Origin: JBFWUW01 sp050247075
GTDB lineage: Bacteria; Planctomycetota; Planctomycetia; Pirellulales; JBFWUW01
Reading direction: 5' to 3'
Assembly (NCBI GenBank): GCA_050247075.1
Contig: JBFWUW010000028.1
Span: forward strand, 1-64,000
DNA length: 64,000 nucleotides
Position 1 is the stretch's first letter. Every line of letters begins with the position of its first letter. Below are positions 9,646 through 19,400 of this stretch, piece by piece. Made by a program: the position numbers and the translations under genes. The notes beneath the pieces are model-generated. The model had not been told where the DNA came from, searched no databases, and saw only the letters and a list, made by a program, of their open reading frames with translations.

Positions 9646-10611
9646 TCAAAGGCTGGCGACTGGCTGAATCGTCAGTCGGGATCCCGTTTCTTCCCACACA
9701 TCGTTCAACAACCACTTCCAGCGCCGGGCGACTCGCTCCAGAGACAACCATTCACGGAGGGCAGATCCAAAACGACGAGTATCTTCCCAATAAGCGCGGG
9801 ACAACCAACGATCAAGGTCGTCGGGGGTCGCCAATTCGAATCCCAAGCGATTCAGATGTTGCCAGCTACTGGTTTCGGCGGGCATGGCGAAAGGAATGCC
9901 GGAGGCCAGGAAATCGAGGGCCTTGGCCGGCGGCTTATGCCTGGCCCGAAAGTCGCTTCCCTTGATATCCAGGGCGGCCGCCGCTCCTTTCAAGAAGCGG
10001 ACATGGGATTCCGGGGTCCAATGCTCGATCCGTACCTGGTTGGCACTCGGCTGAAAGAGAGGAGGTGGACCATCGGGCTGTTCGAAATTGGTTAAGATCA
10101 ACAGCTCACGAGGCAAACGATGCTGTTGGAGCCAGGTTTCCAACGGCGGAAGATTCGACCGTACTCCCACCCACATCAGGTATCCATCCGGCGAGAAAGG
10201 GGCCAACTCCGGCCTCACGAACTTCACGTGATGGTCCAGATACTCGACGCGCGCATAAGGGGTGAAGTACTTTCGCAAAACTTCCGCATGGACCACGATT
10301 CGCGAGCAGCTACGCAAACTGGCGGCTGCCCGATCGATTTCGCCAGCGGAGCCGAAATAATCGATGGGGCAGTAAACGATGGCCGCCCGCGCGGCCCAGT
10401 CTTGCAACAACCGCCAAGAGGGAAGTTGCTTGATAATCACCACGATATCGGCATCGGGCGTATCTTCACCGCCAAAAGTACAGGTCTCGAAGTAGGTTTC
10501 CAGGGCCCGGCAAGTGTCATACCCGACCCATTCCCACGACCCCCAGCCGGAAAGGACGGGACCGAAGGCCACGCGCGGTCGAACGGCCTGGCTACGCGGC
10601 GACACGGACAT
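9646..10611 (-). CDS. Glycosyltransferase-like protein, first gene of the operon
   Basis: 321 aa from the ATG at 10611, preceded by GAAGGG at a suitable distance; the frame is open further upstream but that stretch is unlikely to be coding. It has no classical catalytic signature that I can assign. GPVLSGWGSWEWVGYD near the N-terminus and KPPAKALDFLASGIPFAMP near the C-terminus resemble the start and the donor-binding region of GT-B enzymes. It begins the minus-strand polysaccharide operon and stops 14 bp before the next gene. It might instead be a non-catalytic partner of the larger transferases. Confidence 0.65.
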   Translation of the reverse strand: MSVSPRSQAVRPRVAFGPVLSGWGSWEWVGYDTCRALETYFETCTFGGEDTPDADIVVIIKQLPSWRLLQDWAARAAIVYCPIDYFGSAGEIDRAAASLRSCSRIVVHAEVLRKYFTPYARVEYLDHHVKFVRPELAPFSPDGYLMWVGVRSNLPPLETWLQQHRLPRELLILTNFEQPDGPPPLFQPSANQVRIEHWTPESHVRFLKGAAAALDIKGSDFRARHKPPAKALDFLASGIPFAMPAETSSWQHLNRLGFELATPDDLDRWLSRAYWEDTRRFGSALREWLSLERVARRWKWLLNDVWEETGSRLTIQPVASL

Positions 10612-10941
10612 AAACGACCCTTCACCGAGAGCCACAATGCCGCTGATTTCGGCCGAAATGGGAGATGAGAACGCGAAATGCCGCCGCGCGGTGAAATGAA
10701 TTTTCGGCGGAAAGTTGCCGACAGTCGGATCACGCACGGCTGCGCTGATCTTACCGCGCGGCTTGCGCGAAGCAAGCAATTTCCGCTTAGAAGAATGCCG
10801 GGCACAACTTATCTACATGTCACGATGGACCGATCTCGCCAAGATTTCACTTGATCGACTGAAAGGAAACGGCCAAATTCAAAGGTGACAGGCAGACTGT
10901 TTTGATCGTGGGCCATGAGCCGCTGGGCCAAGGAAGTACAC
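10612..10941. other. Divergent intergenic region
   Basis: This stretch of about 330 bp separates the minus-strand operon from the plus-strand NifU-like gene and must hold both promoters. I could not pick out clear -35/-10 pairs, and no repeat or RNA gene was seen. Confidence 0.5.
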
Positions 10942-11358
10942 ATGCCCCGTTTTTCCGCCGCATTGATGGAGCACTTTCAGGAGCCGCGGCATCGCGGGCC
11001 GATGATGGCAGCCGACGCCGTGGGGGTCGCTGGCACGCCGGGCCAAGGTCGCTTTTTAGCCTGTTACCTGCGGATCCAAAATCAAAGAGTCAGCGACGCC
11101 TCCTTCGCCTGCAACGGCTGTGGGGTGACGATCGCTTGCGGCTCCGCGCTCGTTGAATTGACGCTCGGCAAGACGCTCGCCGAGTGCCATTCGATCGGGC
11201 CCGAGGATATCGATCGAATACTGGATGGAATTCCAGCCGATGTGGCCGACCGCGCCAGCTTCGCCGTCAGCGCTTTGCGCGCCGCGCTCGATTCCATCAC
11301 TCCGAATTGGCCCCAGATCGCCGAGCCCACGTCAGGATTGCCCGATCGTGACGAGTGA
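10942..11358 (+). CDS. Degenerate NifU/IscU-like protein
   Basis: 138 aa. The ATG at 10942 follows AAGGAAG at good spacing. The fold looks like the IscU/NifU N-terminal scaffold: an opening helix LMEHFQEPRHRGPM, then FACNGCGVTIACGSALVELTLGKT, then a C-terminal helix. IscU binds iron-sulfur clusters through three cysteines. Here only the central one (GCGVTIACGS) is clearly kept. The first site reads GTPGQG where GxPxCGD is expected, and the third reads DRASFAVSAL where HCS or KC is usual. It may therefore be a remnant or a repurposed scaffold. No isc or suf genes are nearby; its neighbours are sugar genes. Confidence 0.75.
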   Translation: MPRFSAALMEHFQEPRHRGPMMAADAVGVAGTPGQGRFLACYLRIQNQRVSDASFACNGCGVTIACGSALVELTLGKTLAECHSIGPEDIDRILDGIPADVADRASFAVSALRAALDSITPNWPQIAEPTSGLPDRDE

Positions 11359-11371
11359 TGTGTCGCGGATA

Positions 11372-12250
11372 TTACGACTTCAAGACTCCCTGCAAGTATC
11401 GGGTGTAGTCGTTATCAACCTCGCCGATGATGCGCTGCAACTGCGTGGAATCGATGTAGCCCTTTCGAAAGGCCACTTCTTCCAGGCAGGCGATCTTGAG
11501 TCCCTGGCGATCTTCGATGGTCTGCACGAACTGGGAGGCTTGCAAGAGCGACTCGTGCGTACCCATGTCGAGCCAGGCGAACCCGCGTCCTAACGACTGC
11601 ACGAATAACTCTCCGCGCTGCAGGTATTCGCGATTCACGTCGCTGATCTCCAACTCGCCGCGCTGCGATGGTTTTAAGGCTTGGGCGATATCCACGACTT
11701 GGGGATCGTAGAAGTAAAGGCCGGTAACGGCTTGATTGGAAAGGGGTTGCGCCGGCTTTTCCACGATCGAGCGGGCGCGGCCCTCCGAATCCAACTCCAC
11801 GACGCCATAGCGATAGGGGTCTTTGACCGCATGGGAGAAGATGGTGGCACCGCTTTCCCTCCTGTCGGCCTCGAACAACATATCTTGCATCCCCTGTCCG
11901 TAGAACAAATTGTCACCTAATACCAACGCCACGGGTTGGCCATTCAGAAAATCGCGGCCGATCGTGAATGCCTGGGCGATTCCTTGGGGCCGTGGCTGGA
12001 CAGCGTATTGAAACGAGATACCAAGTTTTTCACCGGTCCCTAAAAGACGGCGGAATCCACCGATGTCCTCCGGCGTCGAAATGACCAGAAATTCCCGTAA
12101 CCCCGCCAACATCAGAACAGACAGGGGGTAATAGATCATCGGCTTGTCGTAGACCGGCAAGAGTTGCTTGCTGGTGGCCAACGTCGCGGGATATAGCCTT
12201 GTTCCGGCACCGCCCGCCAAGATGATCCCCTTGCGGTTAACCGTTGACAT
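11372..12250 (-). CDS. rmlA: Glucose-1-phosphate thymidylyltransferase
   Basis: First step of dTDP-L-rhamnose synthesis: glucose-1-phosphate plus dTTP gives dTDP-glucose and pyrophosphate. It is 292 aa from the ATG at 12250, the usual length. The N-terminal nucleotidyltransferase motif is GIILAGGAGTRLYPATLATSKQ cut to its core GGAGTRL, followed by LLPVYDKPMIYYPLS. ALVLGDNLFYGQGM and FAWLDMGTHESLLQAS further along are also family hallmarks. It is divergent from rmlC, with about 145 bp between the two starts that should contain both promoters. Its 3' end meets the NifU-like gene tail to tail. Confidence 0.96.
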   Translation of the reverse strand: MSTVNRKGIILAGGAGTRLYPATLATSKQLLPVYDKPMIYYPLSVLMLAGLREFLVISTPEDIGGFRRLLGTGEKLGISFQYAVQPRPQGIAQAFTIGRDFLNGQPVALVLGDNLFYGQGMQDMLFEADRRESGATIFSHAVKDPYRYGVVELDSEGRARSIVEKPAQPLSNQAVTGLYFYDPQVVDIAQALKPSQRGELEISDVNREYLQRGELFVQSLGRGFAWLDMGTHESLLQASQFVQTIEDRQGLKIACLEEVAFRKGYIDSTQLQRIIGEVDNDYTRYLQGVLKS

Positions 12251-12395
12251 GGTTGGCTCCGAGATGACCCCGTGAAACGCTCCCGCCCCCTGCCTGTGAT
12301 TTCTTTTGCCCACCGCATGGGGCAGGGGACTGATCGGCCGGTTATACTAGGCTTTTCCCTGGGCCATTGAAACTGGCTATTGCGGCAATCGGGTC

Positions 12396-12965
12396 ATGGC
12401 TGCTTTCAGCAAACCGCCGTCCGAGGTCGTGGTGATCGAACCACGCATGTGGCTCGACGAGCGGGGAGGTTTTCAAGAAACCTGGCGACAGGATCGATAT
12501 CAAGCCTTGGGCATTCCGGGCACCTTCGTGCAAGACAATCTGGCCTGGTCGCACGCGGGTGTGTTGCGGGGGCTGCATTTTCAGATGCCCCAGGGGCAAG
12601 GCAAGCTGGTCTATGTATTGCAAGGCGAGATCTTTGATGTCTGCGTCGATGTTCGCGGCGATTCGCCCACCTTCGGCCAATGGTATGGATTGCAACTATC
12701 GCAGGCCAATCGACGACAAGTATTCGTCGCGGAGGGATTTGCACACGGATACCTGGTCGTTTCCGGCCCGGCTCTCGTGGCCTATAAATGCACGGCGCTA
12801 TATGCACCGAACTACGAAAGGGTCATCGCCTGGGATGACCCGGCACTGGAAATCGCCTGGCCCGAGCCGCCGCGATTGGTCTCCAGCCGAGATCGACAAG
12901 CTCGCCCTTTGCGGGAGATGGACCTCCAGCATCTCCCCACCTTGAAGCCGGTCTCACCCACTTAG
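12396..12965 (+). CDS. rmlC: dTDP-4-dehydrorhamnose 3,5-epimerase
   Basis: Third step of the rhamnose pathway: double epimerisation of dTDP-4-keto-6-deoxyglucose. It is a 189-aa cupin, the normal size. The family pattern is clear: DERGGFQETWRQDRY, then the catalytic histidine in VLRGLHFQ, then GKLVYVLQGEIFDVCVD, and GFAHGYLV. The ribosome binding site is weak. The likely start of rmlD lies 29 bp downstream on the same strand, so the two form an operon. Confidence 0.95.
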   Translation: MAAFSKPPSEVVVIEPRMWLDERGGFQETWRQDRYQALGIPGTFVQDNLAWSHAGVLRGLHFQMPQGQGKLVYVLQGEIFDVCVDVRGDSPTFGQWYGLQLSQANRRQVFVAEGFAHGYLVVSGPALVAYKCTALYAPNYERVIAWDDPALEIAWPEPPRLVSSRDRQARPLREMDLQHLPTLKPVSPT

Positions 12966-12994
12966 CTCGGCACCCGCCATTGTGGAGAAGTACC

Positions 12995-13963
12995 GTGCGA
13001 ATTCTCTTGACGGGTGCCAGCGGACAGTTGGGAGGCGAACTCATCACCCGTTTGCGTTCGCTGGGTAAGGTGCTGGCGACATCGCGGACAGCCCCTTCAC
13101 CGAACCAAGCGATTCACGGTCCAGGCGCAGCGTTCCATGCCCTGGACCTCTCCGATCCGACGGCGATTGAGCATCTGGTCAAGGATTTTAGGCCTGATGT
13201 GATTGTCCACGCCGCCGCCTATACCCGGGTGGATGATGCTGAAATGGAAACCGCTTTAGCCCGACGCGTCAACGCCGAGGCAACGGCCACTTTGGCGAAT
13301 GTCGGTGCCGTGTGTGGCTCGGCCATCGTCTACTTTTCAACCGATTACGTGTTTGATGGATCGGGCGAGCGTCCCTGGCGCGAAACGGATACGCCGGCAC
13401 CCCTGAATCGGTACGGCGTGAGCAAGCTAGCCGGAGAGGCGGCGATCCGCCAGGCCACCGCTCGGCACTTGATTATTCGCGTATCCTGGTTGTATGGGCC
13501 GAGAGGGCGAAACTTCGCCAAGACTGTTTTGCAGCGAAGTTTGGAGGGGCGCACGCTGCGAATCGTCAACGACCAGATCGGCGCTCCCACGCCGGCCTGG
13601 TTCGCTGCCGAACGTTCATGCCGGCTCTTGCAGCGAATTCATGACCTCGGCTGGCCGACGGAAAGCAGCGGTACGTTTCATTTGTCGGCCCGCGGCACGG
13701 CAAGCTGGTACGATTTTGCCAAGGCACTATTGCTGGGATCCGCCAGTTTGGGCAACTTCTGTTCCATCTCCCAGTTGGTCCCAATTTCGAGCGCTCAGTT
13801 TGGAGCCCCTGCCCAACGCCCCCTTAACTCCCGGCTCGACTGCTCCAAATTGGAGCGTTTGCTTGATTCCTGCTCGCCAACATGGCAATCGGGGCTGGGG
13901 ATAACATTGCCATCGATCTTGGCCGCCGTGCTGGCCGAGTCAAAGTTGACGAACTCCACCTAG
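12995..13963 (+). CDS. rmlD: dTDP-4-dehydrorhamnose reductase
   Basis: Final step of dTDP-L-rhamnose synthesis, an NAD(P)H-dependent reductase. I place the start at the GTG at 12995, which has GGAGAAG just upstream and gives the expected N-terminus VRILLTGASGQLGGEL (322 aa). An upstream TTG in frame has no such site. The Rossmann GxxGxxG is GASGQLG, the catalytic triad region is YFSTDYVFDG, and YGVSKLAGE supplies the YxxxK. It closes the rmlCD operon; a terminator-like hairpin lies about 55 bp beyond its stop. Confidence 0.94.
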   Translation: MRILLTGASGQLGGELITRLRSLGKVLATSRTAPSPNQAIHGPGAAFHALDLSDPTAIEHLVKDFRPDVIVHAAAYTRVDDAEMETALARRVNAEATATLANVGAVCGSAIVYFSTDYVFDGSGERPWRETDTPAPLNRYGVSKLAGEAAIRQATARHLIIRVSWLYGPRGRNFAKTVLQRSLEGRTLRIVNDQIGAPTPAWFAAERSCRLLQRIHDLGWPTESSGTFHLSARGTASWYDFAKALLLGSASLGNFCSISQLVPISSAQFGAPAQRPLNSRLDCSKLERLLDSCSPTWQSGLGITLPSILAAVLAESKLTNST

Positions 13964-14298
13964 GATAGACACGGATGAGAAGCGAGTGTGACAGCCAAGG
14001 CAGAGGATCGGCCGAGGGCAATCTTGGAGATTGGCTCTTTTTTGCCGCACGCGATGCCTGAAATGACAGATGCCTTCGAGTGAAGGCCCCGGTAGTTCCG
14101 AGGCTCAGGATAGCGTGCGACCCCGCAAAGGTTGCCTAGTCGGAACGACCTCGCCTCCGCTCCCTGCGCAGACGACGTGGATCCGCCCGTTACCCCACAA
14201 ACGGCTGATTTTACGCCGGAAATCCCGTACCATAAACCCATTGTCCGATCGGATTACCCTCGCTCCGTTCCCCAATTTGGCCCTGGCGCTTCCTGCTC
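13964..14298. other. Spacer between the rhamnose genes and Wadjet
   Basis: About 335 bp without a gene. Apart from a terminator-like hairpin near its left side I see no defined element. It separates two functionally unrelated clusters and is one possible place for a mobile-element boundary. A scan by eye for copies of the repeats at 30448-30510 gave no convincing match. Confidence 0.45.
14019..14043 (+). terminator. Possible intrinsic terminator after rmlCD
   Basis: A short stem CAATCT/AGATTG with a TGG loop is followed by GCTC and six Ts. It lies in the right place and orientation to end rmlCD transcription, although the 6-bp stem is weak. Confidence 0.45.
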
Positions 14299-15822
14299 GT
14301 GAACTTTGATCGCCTGCAATCGTTTTTCTCCAGCAGCCCATCCGCGAAGCTCATGCGCTCTCCGCATGCCGCTCATATCGTCTATTTTCTGTTTCGGCAG
14401 TTCAAGGACTCGGGAAACATCACGTCACCCCACTCTCGTCTGCTCCAGCAACTCACCGCCTACTTGGAAGTGGTTCATGTCGCGGAGCCCGAAGTATTGC
14501 AGGACCGGCCTGAGACCTACTTGACCGCGTGGTCTTCGGGCGACACGCGTTGGCTGCGTCGCTATCTTGCGTCCACCCATTCCGAAGCGGTTTATGAACT
14601 GACTCCCCATACAGAACACGTCTTGAAATTCTTGGGGGAGGCCCTGGATCGCAGTATCGGGTTTGTCGGGACCGAGTCCAGGCTCCGACGAATCATTGAA
14701 ACCTTGTCGGACATCGTCGTCCGTGGCTCGGCCGACCCGACGAGGCGCCTGGATCACCTGCGCTCCGAGCGTGAACGAATCGATCAGGAAATTGCGGCGA
14801 TTGAATCGGGGGCTGCGGTCTCCACGTATACGTCAACCGCCGTTCGTGAGCGGTTCGCCGATGCCGTTTCGGACCTGGCTTCGCTGCAGGGCGATTTTCG
14901 AGCCGTGGAAGATTGCTTCAAGGACATCACTCGTGACGTGCAAAAGAGACAAGCGGAGCTGGACGGTTCGCGGGGGGAGATTCTGGAATATGCGTTAGCC
15001 GCAGAGGATAGCCTCAAGCTCCAGGACCAAGGCGTGAGCTTTGAAGAGTTTGTACGGCTGATTCTCTCACCGAGCAAGCAGGATCAGTTAGAGCGGATCT
15101 TCACTCAACTCAATGAGATCGAAGTCCTCGTTGATCAGGTCGAGGGGATGCGTCGCATCCACGGCATGATCGGCAGTCTCTCCGATGAGGCCGAAAAGGT
15201 GTTGCGAACGACACGCCGACTGAGTTCCACGTTGCGGCGATTGCTCGACTCGCGAGCCATGTCCAGCCGAATGCGGCTCGCGACAGTGCTCCGCGAGATT
15301 CGCGCTGCCGGCGTCCGCCTCGCGGAGAATCGCCCCCACGACATCATCGGAATGGAAGTCCTCACGGAGCTCGAGCTGTCGAGTATCTGTGAACGCCCCT
15401 TCTGGACGGCGCCGACTGATTTTGATGCTCCTGCACTGAGTGATCATCAGCCCGACGGCGATGACCGCATGGAGGCCTTTCGTCATCTGGCAGGTCTGCA
15501 ACGACTCGATTGGGAGGCGATGCGGGAGAATGTCGCGAGCATGCTGCGCGAAATGCCGCGACTGCCACTCCCCGAATTGCTCACCGCACATCCGCCCACC
15601 GCCGGCGCCGTGGAAGTGCTCGGCTATGTCCAAATCGCGCACGATGATGGCCACCACATCGACCAGCAGGTCACAGAGACCATTCGTTTGCATCCTCTGG
15701 CAGCAGACCGCCCAGTGCCTGGCGCTGACGATTCCGAACTGTTCGAAGTCCCGCACGTCGTCTTCTTAAGCCGTGACCTACGGAGACTCGTCAGCGGTCT
15801 CGCTTCGGGAGATTCACGATGA
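14299..15822 (+). CDS. jetA: Wadjet subunit JetA (DUF3375, MksF-like kleisin)
   Basis: 507 aa, starting at a GTG that gives the typical DUF3375 N-terminus VNFDRLQSFFSSSPSAKLMR. In Wadjet, JetA is the kleisin-like subunit that bridges the JetC SMC arms, and the whole complex recognises and cleaves small circular DNA such as plasmids. The central part (about 150-330) is rich in charged helices with LRSERERIDQEIAAIE. Its TGA overlaps the jetB ATG by 4 bp, which indicates coupled translation. The order jetA-jetB-jetC-jetD identifies a type I system. The function is from known family biology; nothing here looks truncated. Confidence 0.92.
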   Translation: MNFDRLQSFFSSSPSAKLMRSPHAAHIVYFLFRQFKDSGNITSPHSRLLQQLTAYLEVVHVAEPEVLQDRPETYLTAWSSGDTRWLRRYLASTHSEAVYELTPHTEHVLKFLGEALDRSIGFVGTESRLRRIIETLSDIVVRGSADPTRRLDHLRSERERIDQEIAAIESGAAVSTYTSTAVRERFADAVSDLASLQGDFRAVEDCFKDITRDVQKRQAELDGSRGEILEYALAAEDSLKLQDQGVSFEEFVRLILSPSKQDQLERIFTQLNEIEVLVDQVEGMRRIHGMIGSLSDEAEKVLRTTRRLSSTLRRLLDSRAMSSRMRLATVLREIRAAGVRLAENRPHDIIGMEVLTELELSSICERPFWTAPTDFDAPALSDHQPDGDDRMEAFRHLAGLQRLDWEAMRENVASMLREMPRLPLPELLTAHPPTAGAVEVLGYVQIAHDDGHHIDQQVTETIRLHPLAADRPVPGADDSELFEVPHVVFLSRDLRRLVSGLASGDSR

Positions 15823-16430
15823 CCGACATTCCCCTGAGTCATGAAGTGCCTGAGTTCCGCGAGTTGGGCATTCCGGCGGTTCGCTTGCTTCAAGGCGTGC
15901 TCTACGCCGACGATGAGTCGGCCTGGGAAATCCTGTTGTCCTACGAATCGGACCTCATCGACTATTTCGCTCGGATCGGCTTGGCGGTAGTCATTGATCG
16001 ATCCGAAGGGTTGGCCTATCTCCGGCAGTTCGGCGACGAAGAGCGACTGGGTGGCTATGAACGACTGCCGCGCCTGTTTCGCCGCACGCCATTGGGATAT
16101 GACGCCACGCTGCTCTGCGTCCTGTTGCGCGAAGAGTATCGCCGGTTCGAGGACGAAGACTTGGAGAACGAGCGCTGCGTCGTGGATGTGGAGACGTTGC
16201 TCGACGGCTGGAAGTCCTTCTTCCCGGCCGAGTCGGATGAGGTTCAATTGCGGAAGCGGTTGCACGCCATGCTGAAAAAGCTCGAAGAATTGAAATTCGT
16301 CACCAAATTTGAGTCGGACAACGCCGAGTGGGAAGTCCGCAAGATCCTCAAAGCCCGCCTGCCCTTGGAGGAGCTCGAACTCCTCCGCGATCGGCTGCTT
16401 AGCGCGGAGCAAGGAAAACCCGCATGCTAG
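15819..16430 (+). CDS. jetB: Wadjet subunit JetB (DUF4194, MksE-like)
   Basis: 203 aa, the normal size for the KITE/MksE-like subunit that binds JetA. The sequence shows the winged-helix pattern of DUF4194: VRLLQGVLYADDESAWEILL at the start, then LPRLFRRTPLGYDATLLCVL, then a C-terminal helical part with LHAMLKKLEELKFV. It overlaps jetA by 4 bp and jetC by 7 bp, so the operon is very compact. The call rests on the match to the family and on its place between jetA and jetC. Confidence 0.92.
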   Translation: MTDIPLSHEVPEFRELGIPAVRLLQGVLYADDESAWEILLSYESDLIDYFARIGLAVVIDRSEGLAYLRQFGDEERLGGYERLPRLFRRTPLGYDATLLCVLLREEYRRFEDEDLENERCVVDVETLLDGWKSFFPAESDEVQLRKRLHAMLKKLEELKFVTKFESDNAEWEVRKILKARLPLEELELLRDRLLSAEQGKPAC

Positions 16431-19400
16431 AGGAACATCTCTTCGACCTTCGTCCGGAGCGACCAGGCTATCGTCTCCACCGACTGGAGGTCTACAACTG
16501 GGGCACATTTGACAGCACGTCAGGGCACGTTTACCGATTTGAGCCCGAGGGGCGCACTTCGCTGCTGGTGGGTTGCAACGGGTCCGGCAAGTCAACTCTC
16601 GTCGATGCGGTCTTAACCCTGCTCGTGCCTTCGAACATCCGCAACTACAACGTCGCGGCCGGCGCCAAGAAGACCGAACGGAATGAGAAGAGCTACATTC
16701 GCGGGGCATTCGGTAGAGACAGCGACGATGCGCAATCCACGGTCATCAAGTATCTCCGGCCGCAGGGAAATAATCTGACCGCTCTGCTCGCCGTCTTTCG
16801 CGACGAGCAACTCGACCGGTCGTTTACCTTGTGCCAGGTGCTGTTCCTTTCCGGAGACGGATTCGACAAGGTATTTGCGATCGCCGATGAGGTACGTGAC
16901 CTGAAAAACGATCTGACGGGTCTGAAGAGCTCCGAGCAAATCCGCAGCCACCTGCAGCGACTGGGCTACCAGACGACCAAGACGTTCATCGAGTACGACG
17001 GCTGGATCGCCAAGCGGACGGGGATGCGCAGCAAGGCGATGGATATGTTCAATCAGACGGTCGCCGTCAAGGACATCCATAGCCTGAATGAGTTCATCCG
17101 CAAGCACATGCTGGAGGGGCACGATTGGCGGGAAAAGGTGCAACCCCTGTTAACCCACTTCAGCGACCTCAGCTTGGCACATAAGGAACTGGTTCGCGCG
17201 CAGTTGGCCGAACAATTGCTGCTGCCCGTCGAATCCATCGGCGGGAATTACCGTCTGCAAGCCGGCGAACTGCAGGCCCTGGAACGTCGGCTCAAGGCTT
17301 CGGAGACATTCTTCGCCGTGGAAACACTGCGAATCTGCGAACCCGAGTTGGTCAATCGCCGCGTGGAACTGGCCACCGCGGTGACCACGCGGAACCGGCT
17401 GGCCGACGAATTGAAAGTCCTTTCCGAGCATATTCGCACACTGAAGAACGATATCGACCTGGCCGGAGGGCAGCGGCTGCGCGACATTCCGGGGTTGATC
17501 CGAGAAGAAATGATCGCGCGTGACGCCAAGGACCAAGCCTCCCAGCGCTATCACGGCCAACTCGGCAAATGCGGGATTCAGCAGCGGGTCGAAACTCCGG
17601 AGTTGTTTGCGACCATGCGCCAGCAGTTGCATGCCGACCTGGAAGCCACGCGGCAACGACTAGAGTCACTCGGCGAGGAGCACGAGGAGCAACTTGCCCA
17701 GCGCGCCGTCTGCAACCGACAAATCCAGGACGAGCAGTCCGAGTTGCAGATTCTCGGTCAGCGGCAAACCAATCTGACCTCGCACTTCACCTCGCTGCGC
17801 AGCCGGATTTGCGAAGACTTGCAGTTGGCTGAATCGGCCCTGCCCTTTGCCGCCGAACTGATTTCGGTGCTGCCGGAAGAGCGTCGCTGGGAAGCGTCCA
17901 TTGAAATGGTACTGCGGTCGTTTGCCCTCAGCCTACTCGTTCCTGATCGGCTTTACCCGCGCGTCCGGGCCTACGTGGAACAGACTCGCATCGCCAATGA
18001 AAAGGGGGAAGGGCAGCGTTTGGTCTATCTCCGCGTGGGTCGCGCCGAGCCCGATGATGCACGGGGCGACCGCCTGCACGCACAGTCCATTATTCGCAAA
18101 CTCAAGTTCCGCACCGGGCACGACCTGGCTCCCTGGGTGCGGGCGGAAGTCTTGCGCCGCTCGGATTTCCGCTGCTGCGACTCCATCGAACAGTTCAACG
18201 AGGTGGATCGTCTGGGATTGACCGAGAATCGGCACGTGAAGTTCGGTACCGATCGCCACGAGAAAGACGACCGGCCTCGGGCCGTGGATCCGCGCCACTT
18301 CGTGCTGGGATGGGACAATCGCGAGAAGCGACGATTGATGGCGGATCACTTGCGCTCGTTGCAGGCGCACCTGACGACTCTCGACCAAACATTGGCGGCT
18401 CAGCGTACGACCCTGGAGACTTTGCGAGCGCGGCAAGATGCCGCCAATCTCGCGCTGGAAACGACGGATTTCGACTCGATCAACTTCCGCAAACATGCCG
18501 ATGCGATCGCCGCCTTTCAACGCGAAAAGGCGGACTTGGAATCTACCAATGAAGCCGTCAAATCGCTGCGAAAGACCCTCGATAAGGCTGAGCAGGATTT
18601 CCTTGCGATTACTACCGCTCGTGACGAGTCACTCAAGCGAGAGCAATCCCTGTCCGAGCAGATTGGCAGGGAAGCCGAGCTGATTGAAACGGCTCGCAAG
18701 TCCGTTGCCAAGGCCAAGAGCGATGGTCTGTTTGATTTCCATGCAGGTGAGTTCCCGTCGATCGTCGAGTCGCTGGGCGAACCGGAATTATCCATCGCGG
18801 ATCTCTTCATTCGCCACCAGCAATGGCCGGAGCGAACGCGGAAGACGATTGAAGCCCTTCGCGCCGAGCTCCAGCCCCTCAGCGAAAAGCTAATGGGGGC
18901 GATGAACAAGTTCCTGCGCGAGTTCAAGGAGGAGCAGGCCGACCTGGACGCCAGCGTGCAGACTCTCGAAAGCTTTTTGCGGCTGCTTCACCAGATCCGC
19001 GAGGAAGACCTGCCGCGTCATGAGAAGAAGTTCAAGGATCGGCTCAATGACAAGGTGAGCCAGGAAGTCGCATTGCTCAATGGTGCGCTCCGGCAGGAAT
19101 GCAAACACATCGAGGCAAAGGTGCGGCAACTCAATGTCGCACTCGCGTCTCTCGATTTTCAGACCGAATCAAATGGTCAGCCGGCAACCTACATGAAGTT
19201 GGAGCCGCGGCAGGTCAATGATCGAGACATCGCTGAGTTTCGTCGCGCGCTGCGCGAGTGCCTCGATGAGTCTCTCGAAAACACCGAGGAGGCCAACGAG
19301 GCGCGGTTCTTGCGGATCAAGAAGCTCGTGGACCGCCTAGCGGACAAAGAGAACACTCGGTGGCGCGACAAGGTCATTGACGTTCGGTTCTGGTTTGATT

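Noticed and set aside
14118..14250. GCAAAGGTTGCC and CCATAAACCCATTGTCC, loosely like the TnsB-site repeats
   Set aside because: The matches need gaps or several mismatches and are not regularly spaced, so I do not accept them as the left transposon end.
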